The notes: a model not told the origin generated them from the letters alone. A DNA stretch of 64,000 bases from Lentzea alba (GCF_011067745.1 NZ_JAAMPJ010000003.1:62001-126000); one strand, 5' to 3'; shown: positions 46,610 through 56,695, counted from the first letter of the stretch. Numbers and translations: made by a program.

Positions 46610-47089
46610 CTAAGCCGTCAACTTCCGTCGCATCGGGACTTCACAAGTCCTCAACGGATTCCAGGTCGACTGGGGCCGCACCACGCGAAGACCGGCTTTG
46701 GCGGCGTTCTCGGTGAGCCAGGTGACCAGGCCGTCACCGTACGCGCTCGCCGGCCTGACCCAGTCGTACATCCGTTGTGCGAACGACGCGTTGAACGCGA
46801 TCACGTCGTCGAGCACGAGCACAGGGTCCTCTCCCGTGGCGACGTCCCGGAAGCCACCGAAGAGAACCCTGCTCGCACCCAACTCACGGGCTTTGTCCGC
46901 CACCCCGAAGAACGCCGACCCGCGCCCGTGAGCGCGCACCACCAGCTGATGCGCCCGGAAGTCGGTGTCGAGGAACTCGTCGGCGTACGTGCCGTCATCG
47001 GCCAGCACCAGCACGTTCGTGCCGCCGGGGAGTGCCCCGACCTGGTCAGGATGCGTGACTCCGATGACGTTGATGCCCACGCACACCAT
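46610..47089 (-). CDS. Hypothetical protein
   Basis: A 159-residue soluble protein that I do not recognise. It has short hydrophobic strands (VCVGINVIGV, TNVLVLADDGTY, QLVVRAHG), a GASRVLFGGF segment and a C-terminal KAGLRVVRPQ, which read like an alpha/beta fold. There is no signal peptide and no catalytic motif I can name. It is on the minus strand, 37 bases downstream of the LLM oxidoreductase, so perhaps cotranscribed with it. Confidence 0.5.
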   Translation of the reverse strand: MVCVGINVIGVTHPDQVGALPGGTNVLVLADDGTYADEFLDTDFRAHQLVVRAHGRGSAFFGVADKARELGASRVLFGGFRDVATGEDPVLVLDDVIAFNASFAQRMYDWVRPASAYGDGLVTWLTENAAKAGLRVVRPQSTWNPLRTCEVPMRRKLTA

Positions 47090-47126
47090 CCTGGCGGACG
47101 AGTGTTAACCCTTGGCAGCGCTGGCG

Positions 47127-48113
47127 TTAAACAAGTTTCGGCAGCACCTCGGCACCGAACAGGCGGATCGTCTCGATGACCGAGTCGTGCGGCATGCCGC
47201 CGATGTCCACCATCACCAGGTGCGTGTCGATGGACAGGTGCTCCGCCAACGCGTTCAGCCGCCCCGCCACCTCCTCCGGCGTCCCGCACACCGCCGCGCC
47301 GTCCATGATCGCGTCCACGTCGATGTCGCCGTCCCCGCGCCACGGATCCGCGAACCGCGCGTACTCGGCGAGATGCGGCCGCCACCGTTCACGCGCGTTG
47401 TCCCGCGCCACGAACACATGACTCGGCACGCCGACCCGTCCCGACGGAAAACGCTCCCGGTAGCGCTGCACGACCTCGCGGTAGATCGACGGATCCCGCA
47501 GCGTCGACGGCAGCATCAACGGCATCTCCAGCTCGGCGCCCAGATCGGCCGACACCGCCGACCCCGACCCGATCCACACCACCGGCCGCGGCGTCTGCAC
47601 CGGCCGCGGGGTCGTGGTCACCTCGCTCAACGGCCCGCGGAACCGGCCGTCCCAGCTCACCGACGGCTCCTCCAGCAGCTTGAGCAACAACCGCAGATGC
47701 TCCTCGAACCGCGCCCGCAACTCGCCCGGCTGCACCCCGAACGCCGCGTCGGTCTGCTGGTCGACACCGCGCGCCACGATCAGCTCGGCGCGGCCGTCCG
47801 ACAACACGTCCAGCGTCGCCAGCGACTCGGCCACGAGCACCGGGTCGCGATGGGCGAGCAGCGTCACGCCGGTGGAGAGCTTCAACGTGGACGTCCGCGA
47901 CGCCACGGCCGCCAGCAGCAGTTCGGGCGCCGACACGATGTAGCGGGTGAAGTGGTGCTCGCCGATCGCGACGCCCGCGAACCCCGCCTGTTCCGCGACC
48001 ACGGCCTGCTCGACCATCGCGCGCAACCGCTCGGCCTGGGGCACCTCGTCGCCCGTGCACGGGTTCGGCAGGTGGTCTCCCAGGATCAGCAGGTAGACGT
48101 CCATGACCGTCAT
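47127..48113 (-). CDS. LLM-class flavin-dependent oxidoreductase (luciferase-like)
   Basis: A 328-residue protein from ATG 48113 (a second ATG at 48104 is possible). The bacterial luciferase-like barrel is clear: AEQAGFAGVAIGEHHFTRYIVSAP, LSTGVTLLAHRDPVLVAESLATLDVLSDGR, WIGSGSAVSADLGAEL and GTPEEVAGRL. Members use FMNH2 or F420 to oxidise or reduce organic molecules; F420 use is common in actinomycetes. The 21 bases between it and the divergent GNAT gene leave little room for two promoters. Confidence 0.88.
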   Translation of the reverse strand: MTVMDVYLLILGDHLPNPCTGDEVPQAERLRAMVEQAVVAEQAGFAGVAIGEHHFTRYIVSAPELLLAAVASRTSTLKLSTGVTLLAHRDPVLVAESLATLDVLSDGRAELIVARGVDQQTDAAFGVQPGELRARFEEHLRLLLKLLEEPSVSWDGRFRGPLSEVTTTPRPVQTPRPVVWIGSGSAVSADLGAELEMPLMLPSTLRDPSIYREVVQRYRERFPSGRVGVPSHVFVARDNARERWRPHLAEYARFADPWRGDGDIDVDAIMDGAAVCGTPEEVAGRLNALAEHLSIDTHLVMVDIGGMPHDSVIETIRLFGAEVLPKLV

Positions 48114-48134
48114 TTTCCATCCGTCCGGGGCAAG

Positions 48135-48413
48135 ATGGTTGACGTGGTCACCAAAAATGAAGCCGAGAGCCGCTACGAGATCCACGTCGACGGCGCGCTC
48201 GCCGGGTTCCTGGAGTACCGGACCGTCGACGACGTCCTCGCGCTCGTGCACACCGAGGTCGACGAGGCCTACGCCGGGCAGGGTCTCGGCGGTCAGCTCG
48301 CCAAGTACGCGCTGGACGACGCCAAGGCCCGGGATGTCAAGATCTCCCCGTTGTGCCCGTTTGTCGCGAAGTACATCGACAAGCACCCGGAATACCGTGT
48401 TACCGTCCGGTAG
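48135..48413 (+). CDS. Small GNAT-like N-acetyltransferase (YjdJ family)
   Basis: A 92-residue protein. The single-domain GNAT motif is VDEAYAGQGLGGQLAKYALDDAKARDVK followed by ISPLCPFVAKYIDKHPEY, the pattern of the YjdJ/GCN5-related short family. It is too small for a full GNAT and may act as a dimer; substrate unknown. Starting at ATG 48135 keeps the EIHVDGALAGFLEY strand. Confidence 0.85.
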   Translation: MVDVVTKNEAESRYEIHVDGALAGFLEYRTVDDVLALVHTEVDEAYAGQGLGGQLAKYALDDAKARDVKISPLCPFVAKYIDKHPEYRVTVR

Positions 48414-48446
48414 ATAGTTGTGGTCGCTAACAATGAGGTGGCGAGC

Positions 48447-49436
48447 GTGTGGAGTGAGCCGGGCGCGTTCGAGGTGGCACCAGGTGTGCACCGCATCCCG
48501 CTGCCGTTGCCGAACGACGGGCTGCGCGCGGTCAACGTGTACGCGATCGAGGACGGCGACGGCCTTGTCATGGTCGACTCGGGCTGGGCGCTCGACGAGG
48601 CCCGCGACCAGCTGGAAGCCGCGCTCGGCACGCTGAACAAGGGCTTCGAGGACATTCGCCGGTTCCTCGTCACGCACGTGCACCGCGACCACTACACCAT
48701 GGCCGTGTCGCTGCGCCGGCTGTTCGGCGGCAGGATCGGCCTGGGGCTGGGCGAGCAGCCGTCGCTGCTGCACATGCTGCACGGGCAGGACGATCAGCAT
48801 GTCGCGGACCTGCGTAAATGGGGTGCGAGCGAGCTGGCCGAGACGTGGATCAGGATCATGCACCACGTCGACCGCGGCGAGGCTCTGCGCGACTACGAGG
48901 AGCCGGACGAGTGGCTCACGGCGTCGACCCTCGACCTCGAACACCGCAGGCTGGAGGTCGTCCCGACGCCCGGTCACACCCGTGGCCACGTCGTGTTCGT
49001 CGACCACACCGCGAAGGTCCTCTTCTCCGGCGACCACGTGTTGCCGCACATCACGCCGTCGATCGGCTTCGAGCCGCTCAGGCCCGAACTGCCACTGGGC
49101 GACTACATGACGTCGCTCAGGCTCACGCGCGCGTTGCCGGACCTCAAGCTGTTGCCCGCGCACGGCCCGGTGACCGACAGTTCGCACGCCCGCGTCGACG
49201 AGCTGTTGCAGTTCCATGAGCAGCGTCTCGAAGAGATCCTCAAAGCCGCGAGCGGCAGCGCGTTCGAGACCGCCCGCAAGATCGGCTGGACCCGCCGCCA
49301 GCGCCGGTTCGACGACCTCGACATGTTCAACCAGGTGCTGGCGATCGGTGAGACGGCCGCGCACCTCGACGTTCTGGTCGAACGTGGTGAATTGACCCGA
49401 ACGGACAACGCCGGCGTGCTCGAATACCAGGCGTGA
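48447..49436 (+). CDS. Metallo-beta-lactamase-fold hydrolase
   Basis: About 329 residues from GTG 48447, with GAGGTGGC well placed; the frame opens earlier at GTG 48420. The zinc motif is THVHRDHYTM (HxHxDH), followed by PTPGHTRGHVVFVDH and FSGDHVLP. The C-terminal 70 residues are helical, possibly a winged-helix-like extension that closes MBL hydrolases of the YflN group. It is coupled to the PlsC gene through a GTGA overlap. Confidence 0.87.
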   Translation: MWSEPGAFEVAPGVHRIPLPLPNDGLRAVNVYAIEDGDGLVMVDSGWALDEARDQLEAALGTLNKGFEDIRRFLVTHVHRDHYTMAVSLRRLFGGRIGLGLGEQPSLLHMLHGQDDQHVADLRKWGASELAETWIRIMHHVDRGEALRDYEEPDEWLTASTLDLEHRRLEVVPTPGHTRGHVVFVDHTAKVLFSGDHVLPHITPSIGFEPLRPELPLGDYMTSLRLTRALPDLKLLPAHGPVTDSSHARVDELLQFHEQRLEEILKAASGSAFETARKIGWTRRQRRFDDLDMFNQVLAIGETAAHLDVLVERGELTRTDNAGVLEYQA

Positions 49437-50158
49437 CACCGTTCGAGCTGATCGCCTGGACCTGGAAGATGCCCCGCCGTGGCCGGGGGTTCTGGTTCTC
49501 GCTGGCGATCGACCTGTTGTGGCCGATCGTCGTGCTGTTCGTACGCCTCAGGGTGCGCGGCAGGCAGCACGTGCCGGGCAACGGTGGCGTGATCCTCGCG
49601 TTCAACCACCTCTCCAACGCCGACACGGTCGCGGCCGTGGTGTTCGCGTTGATGTCGAAGCGGGTGCCGCGCGTGCTCGCGAAGGCCTCTCTGTGGCGCA
49701 TACCGGTCTTCGGCCGGGTCATGCGCTCCGGAGGTCACATCCCGGTCGAACGGGGCACGGTGAAGGCCTCGGAGGCGCTCAGGCCCGCTGTGGAAGCGCT
49801 CCAGAACGGCGAGTGCGTGATGGTGTTCCCCGAGGGCACCTTCACCGACGACCCCGACCACTGGCCGATGAAGGGCAAGTCGGGGGTTGCGCGGATGGCG
49901 CTGGAGAGCCGCGTCCCGGTCGTTCCGGTCGCCGAGTGGGGCACGCAGGACCTGTTGCCGAAGGGCACGATCCTGCCCAGGTTGTTGCCGCGCAAGAACA
50001 TCGAAGTAGTGGCGGGCGCTCCGGTCGACCTGTCCGACCTCTACGACCTCGAACTGACGGCCGAAGTGCTGGACGAGGCCACCTCGCGCGTAATGGATGC
50101 CATCACGACCATGCTGTCGGGCATACGTTCCGCGCAAACGGGTAGCCAAAAAGCATGA
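49433..50158 (+). CDS. 1-acyl-sn-glycerol-3-phosphate acyltransferase (PlsC family)
   Basis: A 241-residue protein with an N-terminal membrane-associated helix (FWFSLAIDLLWPIVVLFVRL). The PlsC motifs are LAFNHLSNADT (NHxxxxD), the glycerophosphate-binding VMVFPEGTFTDD, and VPVVPVAEWGTQD. It would transfer an acyl group to lysophosphatidate to form phosphatidic acid, although close homologues also take other acceptors. Its GTG overlaps the preceding stop, and its stop overlaps a 44-codon gene. Confidence 0.88.
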   Translation: MTPFELIAWTWKMPRRGRGFWFSLAIDLLWPIVVLFVRLRVRGRQHVPGNGGVILAFNHLSNADTVAAVVFALMSKRVPRVLAKASLWRIPVFGRVMRSGGHIPVERGTVKASEALRPAVEALQNGECVMVFPEGTFTDDPDHWPMKGKSGVARMALESRVPVVPVAEWGTQDLLPKGTILPRLLPRKNIEVVAGAPVDLSDLYDLELTAEVLDEATSRVMDAITTMLSGIRSAQTGSQKA

Positions 50159-50289
50159 CTATGCCGAAGGAAATCCACCGCCCCGGAGGGGATGGCCTCT
50201 GGGCACCGGTCATCCCCGAGCCCCGAGACGAACAGCAGTGGGTCGTGCAGGCCGACGACGACCCGTTGATCGTGCGCAGCGTGGACTGA
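50155..50289 (+). CDS. Possible small protein (44 residues)
   Basis: ATG 50155 overlaps the PlsC stop as ATGA and opens a 44-residue frame reading MTMPKEIHRPGGDGLWAP and ending DDDPLIVRSVD. It is acidic at its C-terminus and has no signal peptide or known domain. The tight coupling, and its stop just before the CTAGAC repeats, suggest it is real. It may equally be a chance reading. Confidence 0.45.
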   Translation: MTMPKEIHRPGGDGLWAPVIPEPRDEQQWVVQADDDPLIVRSVD

Positions 50290-50295
50290 CCTGCT

Positions 50296-50334
50296 GTCTA
50301 GACACACTAGACGCGTCTAGCTACCCTAGACGCC
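50296..50334. promoter_or_regulatory. Four CTAGAC elements upstream of the zinc-finger/HTH gene
   Basis: GTCTAGAC (50296-50303), CTAGACGCGTCTAG (50307-50320, a perfect 14-base palindrome) and CTAGACG (50326-50332) fill the 45-base gap up to the ATG at 50335. TACCCT at 50322-50327 lies 7 bases before the ATG and could be a -10 box for a leaderless transcript. Repeated arms suggest cooperative binding, probably autoregulation. Confidence 0.65.
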
Positions 50335-50775
50335 ATGACCCTTGACGAGGAACTGCTGGCTGCGGCGCGCAAGGCGGGCACGCTCGCCGCCGCGGCGCAG
50401 GACCAGGCCGACATCTCCAAAGCCGTCTACCACCACAGCGTGCTGCGGCTGCATCGCGCCGGCGGCTCCATGCGCGAGATCGCGGAAGCGCTGAAGATGA
50501 GCCACCAGCGCGTGCACCAGATCGTCGAACAGTCCAAGCGGACCGAGCGGTGCTGGTTCTGCGGGCGCGCCGGCCACGAGGTCGACAAGCTGATGGCCGG
50601 GCCCGCGGCGTTGATCTGCGACATCTGCGTGACCGAGGCTCAGGTCGCCGAGGTCGGCGACTGCTCGTTCTGCAGTGCGACCTTGCCCGTGCACGAGGGC
50701 GCCGAAGCGAAGATCTGCCGGTCCTGCCTGGACTTCAGCGCCGCCGTGATCAGCGCGGCAGCTTCACCACGGTGA
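50335..50775 (+). CDS. HTH protein with ClpX-type zinc finger
   Basis: A 146-residue protein: residues 40-70 contain a sigma-region-4-like helix-turn-helix ([20 protein letters not shown]). Then come two Cys4 knuckles, [15 protein letters not shown] closing with CDIC and [15 protein letters not shown] closing with CRSC; the first resembles the zinc finger of ClpX. It lacks the ClpX ATPase, so it may be a DNA-binding protein with a protein- or zinc-sensing head. The last 26 bases overlap the convergent response-regulator gene. Confidence 0.75.
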   Translation: MTLDEELLAAARKAGTLAAAAQDQADISKAVYHHSVLRLHRAGGSMREIAEALKMSHQRVHQIVEQSKRTERCWFCGRAGHEVDKLMAGPAALICDICVTEAQVAEVGDCSFCSATLPVHEGAEAKICRSCLDFSAAVISAAASPR

Positions 50776-51182
50776 CGAAGAAGTCGTCGATCTGGCGGAC
50801 GACCTCGATGAACCGGTCGAAGTCCACCGGCTTGGTGACGTAGGCGTTGGCGTACAAGCTGTAGCTGCGCAGGATGTCCTCTTCGGCCTCCGAGGTGGTC
50901 AGCACCACCACCGGGATCGACCGCAGTTCGGCGTCCGCCTTGACCTCGGCCAGCACCTCGCGCCCGTCCTTGCGGGGCAGGTTGAGGTCGAGCAGGATCA
51001 GCCCCGGCCGCGGCGCGTCCGCGAACTCGCCCTCGCGGCGCAGGAACGCCAGCGCCTCCACGCCGTCCTTGACGACGTGCAGCGAGTTGCGGATCTTGTG
51101 GTGCTCGAACGCCTCCTGGGTCATCAGGGCGTCGCCCGGATCGTCCTCGACGAGCAGGACGTCGATCACGTTCAGCGGTGAC

Positions 51183-51190
<8 letters not shown>
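50750..51190 (-). CDS. Stand-alone response regulator receiver (Rcp1-like)
   Basis: A 146-residue CheY-like receiver. The acidic pocket ([11 protein letters not shown]), phosphoacceptor Asp in [13 protein letters not shown], Thr in [12 protein letters not shown] and Lys in YVTKPVDFD are present, and there is no output domain. [19 protein letters not shown] is typical of Rcp1, the partner of phytochrome-like kinases. ATG 51190 lies inside the kinase gene (8-base overlap). It probably takes the phosphate from that kinase and passes it on by protein binding. Confidence 0.9.
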
Positions 51191-52708
<1,518 letters not shown>

Positions 52709-52712
<4 letters not shown>

Positions 52713-53854
52713 TTTCCGTCCTTCAGCACCAGGATGGCCACGTCGTCGTCGAGTGCCCCTCCGTTGAGCTCCGTCACCTCCGCGATGACGGGGTCCATCC
52801 AGTTCGGTCCGGCCTGCAGGTGCCCGCGCAGGATGTCGCACAGGCGCTCGACGCCGAGCCGGTCCGTGTCGTCAGGTACCCGGCCTTCGATCAGTCCATC
52901 CGTGTAGCAGGCGAGTGACCAGCCGGTCGGCAGCTGCACGTCCACGCCGGTCCACGCGTAGTCGGGCAGCACGCCGAGCGGCACGCCGATCTTCGACTGG
53001 GGCAGGTCGACGATCTGTCTGCCGACCATCAGCAACGGCTCGGGGTGCCCGGCGAGGAAGTAGCGGGCCGACCGCCGGTCCGGTGCCACGGTGACCATGC
53101 ACGCCGTGGTGAAGATGCCCTCGCCGTGCCGTTCCGCGACCAGCACCTGGTCCAGCGTCCGCAGCACCTTCTCCGGTGGCTCGCCGGCCAGCACCAGCGC
53201 ACGCCACGCGATCCGCAGGCAGACCCCCAGCGCGGCCTCGTCCGGGCCGTGCCCGCAGACGTCGCCGATGATCGCGTGGACGGTGCCGTCCGGCATGCCG
53301 ACCGCGTCGTAGAAGTCGCCGCCGAGCAGCATCCGCTGGCCGCCCGGCAGGTAGCGGACCTCGAGGTTCACGTCCGAGTTCTGCAGCAGCGGGGGAGGGA
53401 GCAGGCCGCGTTCGAGGCGTCCCCGTTCCGCGGCGAGCAGCTCGGCCTCGCGCAGCCGGCGCTGGGCGTCCTCGGCGCGGCGCCGTTCGACCGCGTACCG
53501 GACGCCGCGCAGCAGCAGTTCGCCGTCGACCTGGCCCTTGATCAGGTAGTCCTCGGCGCCCGCGGCGACCGCCTCGATGCCTTCGCGTTCGTCGTCGCGT
53601 CCGGTCAGCACGAGGATGGCGGGGGCGCCCGGTTTGCCGAGCAGCCGGTGCAGGCCGTCCAGCCCCTGCGAGTCGGGCAGGCCGAGGTCGAGCAGCACGC
53701 ACTCGGCGTCGAGGAGCATGCGCTCCGCCTCCGCGAGCGTTCCGGCGCGGGACAGGACGAACGGCGCGCTCGCTTCTTCGAGCAGCGCCTCGACGAGCAC
53801 GGCGTCGCCATCGTCGTCCTCGACCAGGAGGACGCGCACGGTCTTGGTTCGCAT
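52709..53854 (-). CDS. Receiver-domain PP2C phosphatase (RsbU-like)
   Basis: A 381-residue protein: residues 1-125 are a receiver (VLLVEDDDGDA, phosphoacceptor in CVLLDLGLPDSQG, LTGRDD, YLIKGQ), then a helical linker, then a SpoIIE-type PP2C phosphatase (LGGDFYDAV, IGDVCGHGPDEA, CYTDGLIEG, DDDVAILVL) with the metal-binding aspartates. Such RsbU/SpoIIE-type enzymes dephosphorylate anti-sigma-antagonists. It heads a three-gene cascade with the histidine kinase and the stand-alone receiver. Confidence 0.9.
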
Positions 53855-53907
53855 CGAGTCGGACTTTAACGTTATTGGGCTGCGGGGTCCGCGTCCGACC
53901 TACCAGG

Positions 53908-54420
53908 ATGACGGGCGTGTTGATCCGTCTCGCCCAACCAGCCGAACTGCCGTACCTCCAGGAGATCGAAATCGCGTCCGGGGAACCGTTCCGCGACGTC
54001 GGAATGCCCGAGATCGCCGACGACGACCCGATGTCCCTGGAGGACCTCGCGAGCCACGACGTGTGGGTCGCCATCGGGGAGCAAGGCCTGCCCGTGGCGT
54101 TCATCGCGGTCGGTGACGTCGACGGCGCGACGCACGTCCACCAGGTCTGCGTGCATCCGTCGCACGCACGCCAGGGGATCGGCGCCGCGCTGATCGAGCA
54201 CGTGACCCGCGGCGAGCGCGCGGTGACGCTGACGACGTTCCGCGACGTGCCGTGGAACCAGCCGTACTACGAGCGCCTGGGTTTCCGCGCCATGACCGAG
54301 ACCTCCGTGGACGGGACGTCTCCCGGCCTGGCCGAAATCATGCGCGAGGAGGCCTCAAGGGGACTCGATCCCGCGACTCGGGTCGCGATGGTCCTTCTCC
54401 CAGCGCAGGAACGACCCTGA
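53908..54420 (+). CDS. GNAT-family N-acetyltransferase
   Basis: About 170 residues from ATG 53908. The acetyl-CoA motif is VHPSHARQGIGAALIEHV, followed by VTLTTFRDVPWNQPYYERLGF with a likely catalytic Tyr. The start MTGVLIRLAQPAELPYLQ gives a normal GNAT strand. Substrate unknown. It overlaps the convergent DUF1232 gene by 66 bases, a long overlap. Confidence 0.85.
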   Translation: MTGVLIRLAQPAELPYLQEIEIASGEPFRDVGMPEIADDDPMSLEDLASHDVWVAIGEQGLPVAFIAVGDVDGATHVHQVCVHPSHARQGIGAALIEHVTRGERAVTLTTFRDVPWNQPYYERLGFRAMTETSVDGTSPGLAEIMREEASRGLDPATRVAMVLLPAQERP

Positions 54421-54831
54421 GGTGATGGAGAGGCTGCTGAGCAGCCACACCAGGACACCCGCGTCGTCGGTCACGCCGATCACCGGCAGGAACTCCGGCA
54501 GGACGTCGATCGGCGACACCAGGTAGACCAGCGCCACCGCCCACATCACCACCTGGCTGCGCGGCAACTCGGGATAGTTGCCGCTGCGCCAGACCTTCCA
54601 CAGCCGTGGCAACGCCTTCGCGCGCTGGATGGGGTTGCCGACCGGGCCGGGACCCTTCTGCGCACGCTTGCGGCGGTTGCGCAGGACGCCCAGCACCACG
54701 AACACCAGGCCGAGCGGGATCATCACCCAGCCGACGACGGCAGGGCTGAGCCCACCCAGGCTCGCGGTGCGGAACAACAGGATCAGCAGGCCTGCCAGTG
54801 AGATGAACGATCCGAAGACGACCATCTGCAC
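54355..54831 (-). CDS. DUF1232 (YkvA-like) membrane protein
   Basis: A 158-residue protein with two N-terminal helices (FGSFISLAGLLILLF and VVGWVMIPLGLVFVVLGVL), then a basic stretch and the DUF1232 core (ALVYLVSPIDVLPEFLPVIG, TDDAGVLVWLLSSL). The SPIDVLPEF motif is diagnostic. DUF1232 proteins are small, common and of unknown function. Its 3' end overlaps GNAT by 66 bases. Confidence 0.87.
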   Translation of the reverse strand: MQMVVFGSFISLAGLLILLFRTASLGGLSPAVVGWVMIPLGLVFVVLGVLRNRRKRAQKGPGPVGNPIQRAKALPRLWKVWRSGNYPELPRSQVVMWAVALVYLVSPIDVLPEFLPVIGVTDDAGVLVWLLSSLSITSGSFLRWEKDHRDPSRGIESP

Positions 54832-54838
54832 GGGCTCC

Positions 54839-55249
54839 TTAGCTCGGCTCCTGGAAGAGCATCGTCGGAATGGCCTTGTGCGGTTGCTTGAGCTGCTGTG
54901 GTTCCGGTTCCCGCAGGTCGATCACGGGTTCGGGTTCCTCAACGGGAACCTCTTCAACCTTCGGCTTGCGCACGGCTTTCACCGGCGGCGGCGTGGCGGT
55001 GTCCAGCGCGGCGCGCGCCTTGGAGATCCACACCTTCTGCATGGCCTCGTCCTTGCTGCCGGCCGCCGTCGCGCTGAGTCCGGAGAGGACACCGCGGATG
55101 CGTGGAACCAGAGCTGGATGACGCCGGATCGCCTGCCACACCGCGTGATCGCCCGGTAGCCGGGCGGACACGAGCCGCATGACCTGCGCGCGCAGCTCCT
55201 CAGTGGACAGATCGAGCCAGCGTTCGACCGCTGACGGGCCTATAGCCAC
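54839..55249 (-). CDS. Uncharacterised protein with an acidic Pro-rich tail
   Basis: A 136-residue protein from GTG 55249 with GGGAGG 8 bases upstream. Residues 1-75 are helical (VERWLDLSTEELRAQVMRLV); the rest is charged (KPKVEEVPVEEPEPVIDLRE). I do not recognise the family. It is 7 bases upstream of the DUF1232 gene on the same strand, so the two are probably cotranscribed. Confidence 0.65.
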   Translation of the reverse strand: MAIGPSAVERWLDLSTEELRAQVMRLVSARLPGDHAVWQAIRRHPALVPRIRGVLSGLSATAAGSKDEAMQKVWISKARAALDTATPPPVKAVRKPKVEEVPVEEPEPVIDLREPEPQQLKQPHKAIPTMLFQEPS

Positions 55250-55276
55250 GTGTAATGCCTCCCCAAAACGACAACC

Positions 55277-55309
55277 GCCCCTACAGGATCTCACGGATCC
55301 CGCAGGGGC
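55277..55309. terminator. Hairpin downstream of the anti-sigma gene
   Basis: GCCCCT (55277-55282) and AGGGGC (55304-55309), with inner symmetric GGATC elements, form a stem 23 bases past the anti-sigma stop at 55332. It probably ends the sigma/anti-sigma transcript before the downstream gene. Confidence 0.6.
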
Positions 55310-55331
55310 AGTGGTCTGGTGTCGGGAAGTG

Positions 55332-56075
55332 TCAGGAAGCGACGGCCTCGAGCAGCGTCTTGCCGTTCTCGTCCACGATCCGGAACGTCGCGATCTCGTG
55401 CCAGCGCATGGCCACGTTCGCCTGCAGCCGGATGGTCTTCTTGTCGCCCGCCACCGGTTCCGGCGCGTACCAGGACGTGACCTGGGCCACCCGGCCCGCG
55501 CGGCCGACCGCGACGAGCGAGCCCCTGCTGGGTCCGGACATGCCGCTGACCTCGATGTCCATCGAGGTGCCCCATGCCTCGTCCGAGGCGGTGATCTTCG
55601 TGAAAACACCGCTGTTCGGGTCCTGCTGCTGCACCTTCATCGACGAGTCGGTGGAGTTGTTCGCCACCCGCGTCTGGGACGTCGTCGTGCTCGGGTTCTG
55701 GCCGGCGGCCTGGTTCGAGCCGTCATTTCCGCCGCGCACGACCAGTGTCGTCGCGACGATCGTCACCGCCACGATGCCGGCGGCGGCGGCCGCGACACCC
55801 TGGGCGACGAACCACCGTCTGCGCTTCCTGCGCGCCGCGACGGCGTCGAGCATGACCCGCACCGACTTGCCGTCCGGACGTTCCGGAGCTGTTCCGCGCA
55901 GCATTCCGCCCGCGTCGGCTTCGTCGATGAGGTCGGGTACCACCGCGAAGTCGCGCAGGTCAAGAGCACACCGCCTGCACTCGGTCAGGTGGTTCTCGAA
56001 CGCCTCCACCTCATCGGCATCAAGGATGCCGAGCACGTAGGCGGCTACGTCGAGGTGATCTGGTGCCGTTGTCAC
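55332..56075 (-). CDS. Membrane anti-sigma factor with zinc-finger domain
   Basis: A 247-residue protein. The N-terminal zinc-binding anti-sigma domain has DVAAYVLGILDADEVEAFENHLTECRRC (H-x3-C-x2-C). One transmembrane helix (AAAAAGIVAVTIVATTLVV) and an exported beta-rich domain (ITASDEAWGTSMDIEV, LEAVAS) follow, the RskA/RslA design. It would hold the partner sigma factor at the membrane until its exported part is cleaved. Cotranslated with the sigma gene (ATGA). Confidence 0.9.
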   Translation of the reverse strand: MTTAPDHLDVAAYVLGILDADEVEAFENHLTECRRCALDLRDFAVVPDLIDEADAGGMLRGTAPERPDGKSVRVMLDAVAARRKRRRWFVAQGVAAAAAGIVAVTIVATTLVVRGGNDGSNQAAGQNPSTTTSQTRVANNSTDSSMKVQQQDPNSGVFTKITASDEAWGTSMDIEVSGMSGPSRGSLVAVGRAGRVAQVTSWYAPEPVAGDKKTIRLQANVAMRWHEIATFRIVDENGKTLLEAVAS

Positions 56076-56641
56076 CGCGTCTCTCCCCGATCGTGCAACG
56101 CACGCCGCAACGCACGGAGCGCGTAGTACACCCTCGACTTGACCGTTCCCGGTGGCACACCCAGTGCCGCCGCGGCCTCCCCGACGGTGCGGTCCCGCAG
56201 ATATGTCTCGAGAATAGCCTCCCGGTGTTCCTCAGAGAGACCGTTCATCGCCTCGGCGACGACGATCGCTGCGAGGGTGCGATCCTCCTCGCCGCCCGAA
56301 GGCGACTCGTCCGAAGGGGTCAGTTCGAACTCCTGCGGACGGACGCTCCTCTTACGCCTGTCGTCAATGACCAACCGCCTTGCCACCGTGAACAACCACG
56401 AGCGCAGGAGTACGGGGTCACGCTCGAGTTTTTCGGCGTTGCGCCATGCCCTGACCAGGGTTTCCTGCACGATGTCCTCTGCCCATTGACGATCATGGCC
56501 AGTCAACCTCATGCAGTGTCCCAGCAGGGCACTACCGAATTCCTCGTACAGCCGACGGATCAACTCTTCTTCGAGAGACCCCGGTCTTGGTGATTGTTCG
56601 TCTAACTCGCGTTGACGTCTATGCCGCGCCACGGGGGACAT
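56072..56641 (-). CDS. ECF RNA polymerase sigma factor
   Basis: A 189-residue group 4 sigma factor: region 2 (residues 30-95, EDIVQETLVRAWRNAEKL) and region 4 (residues 125-180, LSEEHREAILETYLRDRTVGEAAAALGVPPGTVKSRV). The N-terminal SSDV-free leader MSPVARHRRQRELDEQ is basic. It resembles SigK/SigL-type ECFs that control cell-envelope redox genes. A TGAACC-N16-CGTACT element at 56696 matches SigL-type promoters and drives the divergent lipoprotein. Confidence 0.9.
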   Translation of the reverse strand: MSPVARHRRQRELDEQSPRPGSLEEELIRRLYEEFGSALLGHCMRLTGHDRQWAEDIVQETLVRAWRNAEKLERDPVLLRSWLFTVARRLVIDDRRKRSVRPQEFELTPSDESPSGGEEDRTLAAIVVAEAMNGLSEEHREAILETYLRDRTVGEAAAALGVPPGTVKSRVYYALRALRRALHDRGETR

Positions 56642-56695
56642 CCTTGCCTCATGAACCGTCTCAAGTCGAGAGGCAAATATTCCTCACGAACCTCG

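Noticed and set aside
48114..49439. Minus-strand extension of the LLM oxidoreductase frame
   Set aside because: It runs antisense to the MBL hydrolase; the LLM fold begins at 48113.
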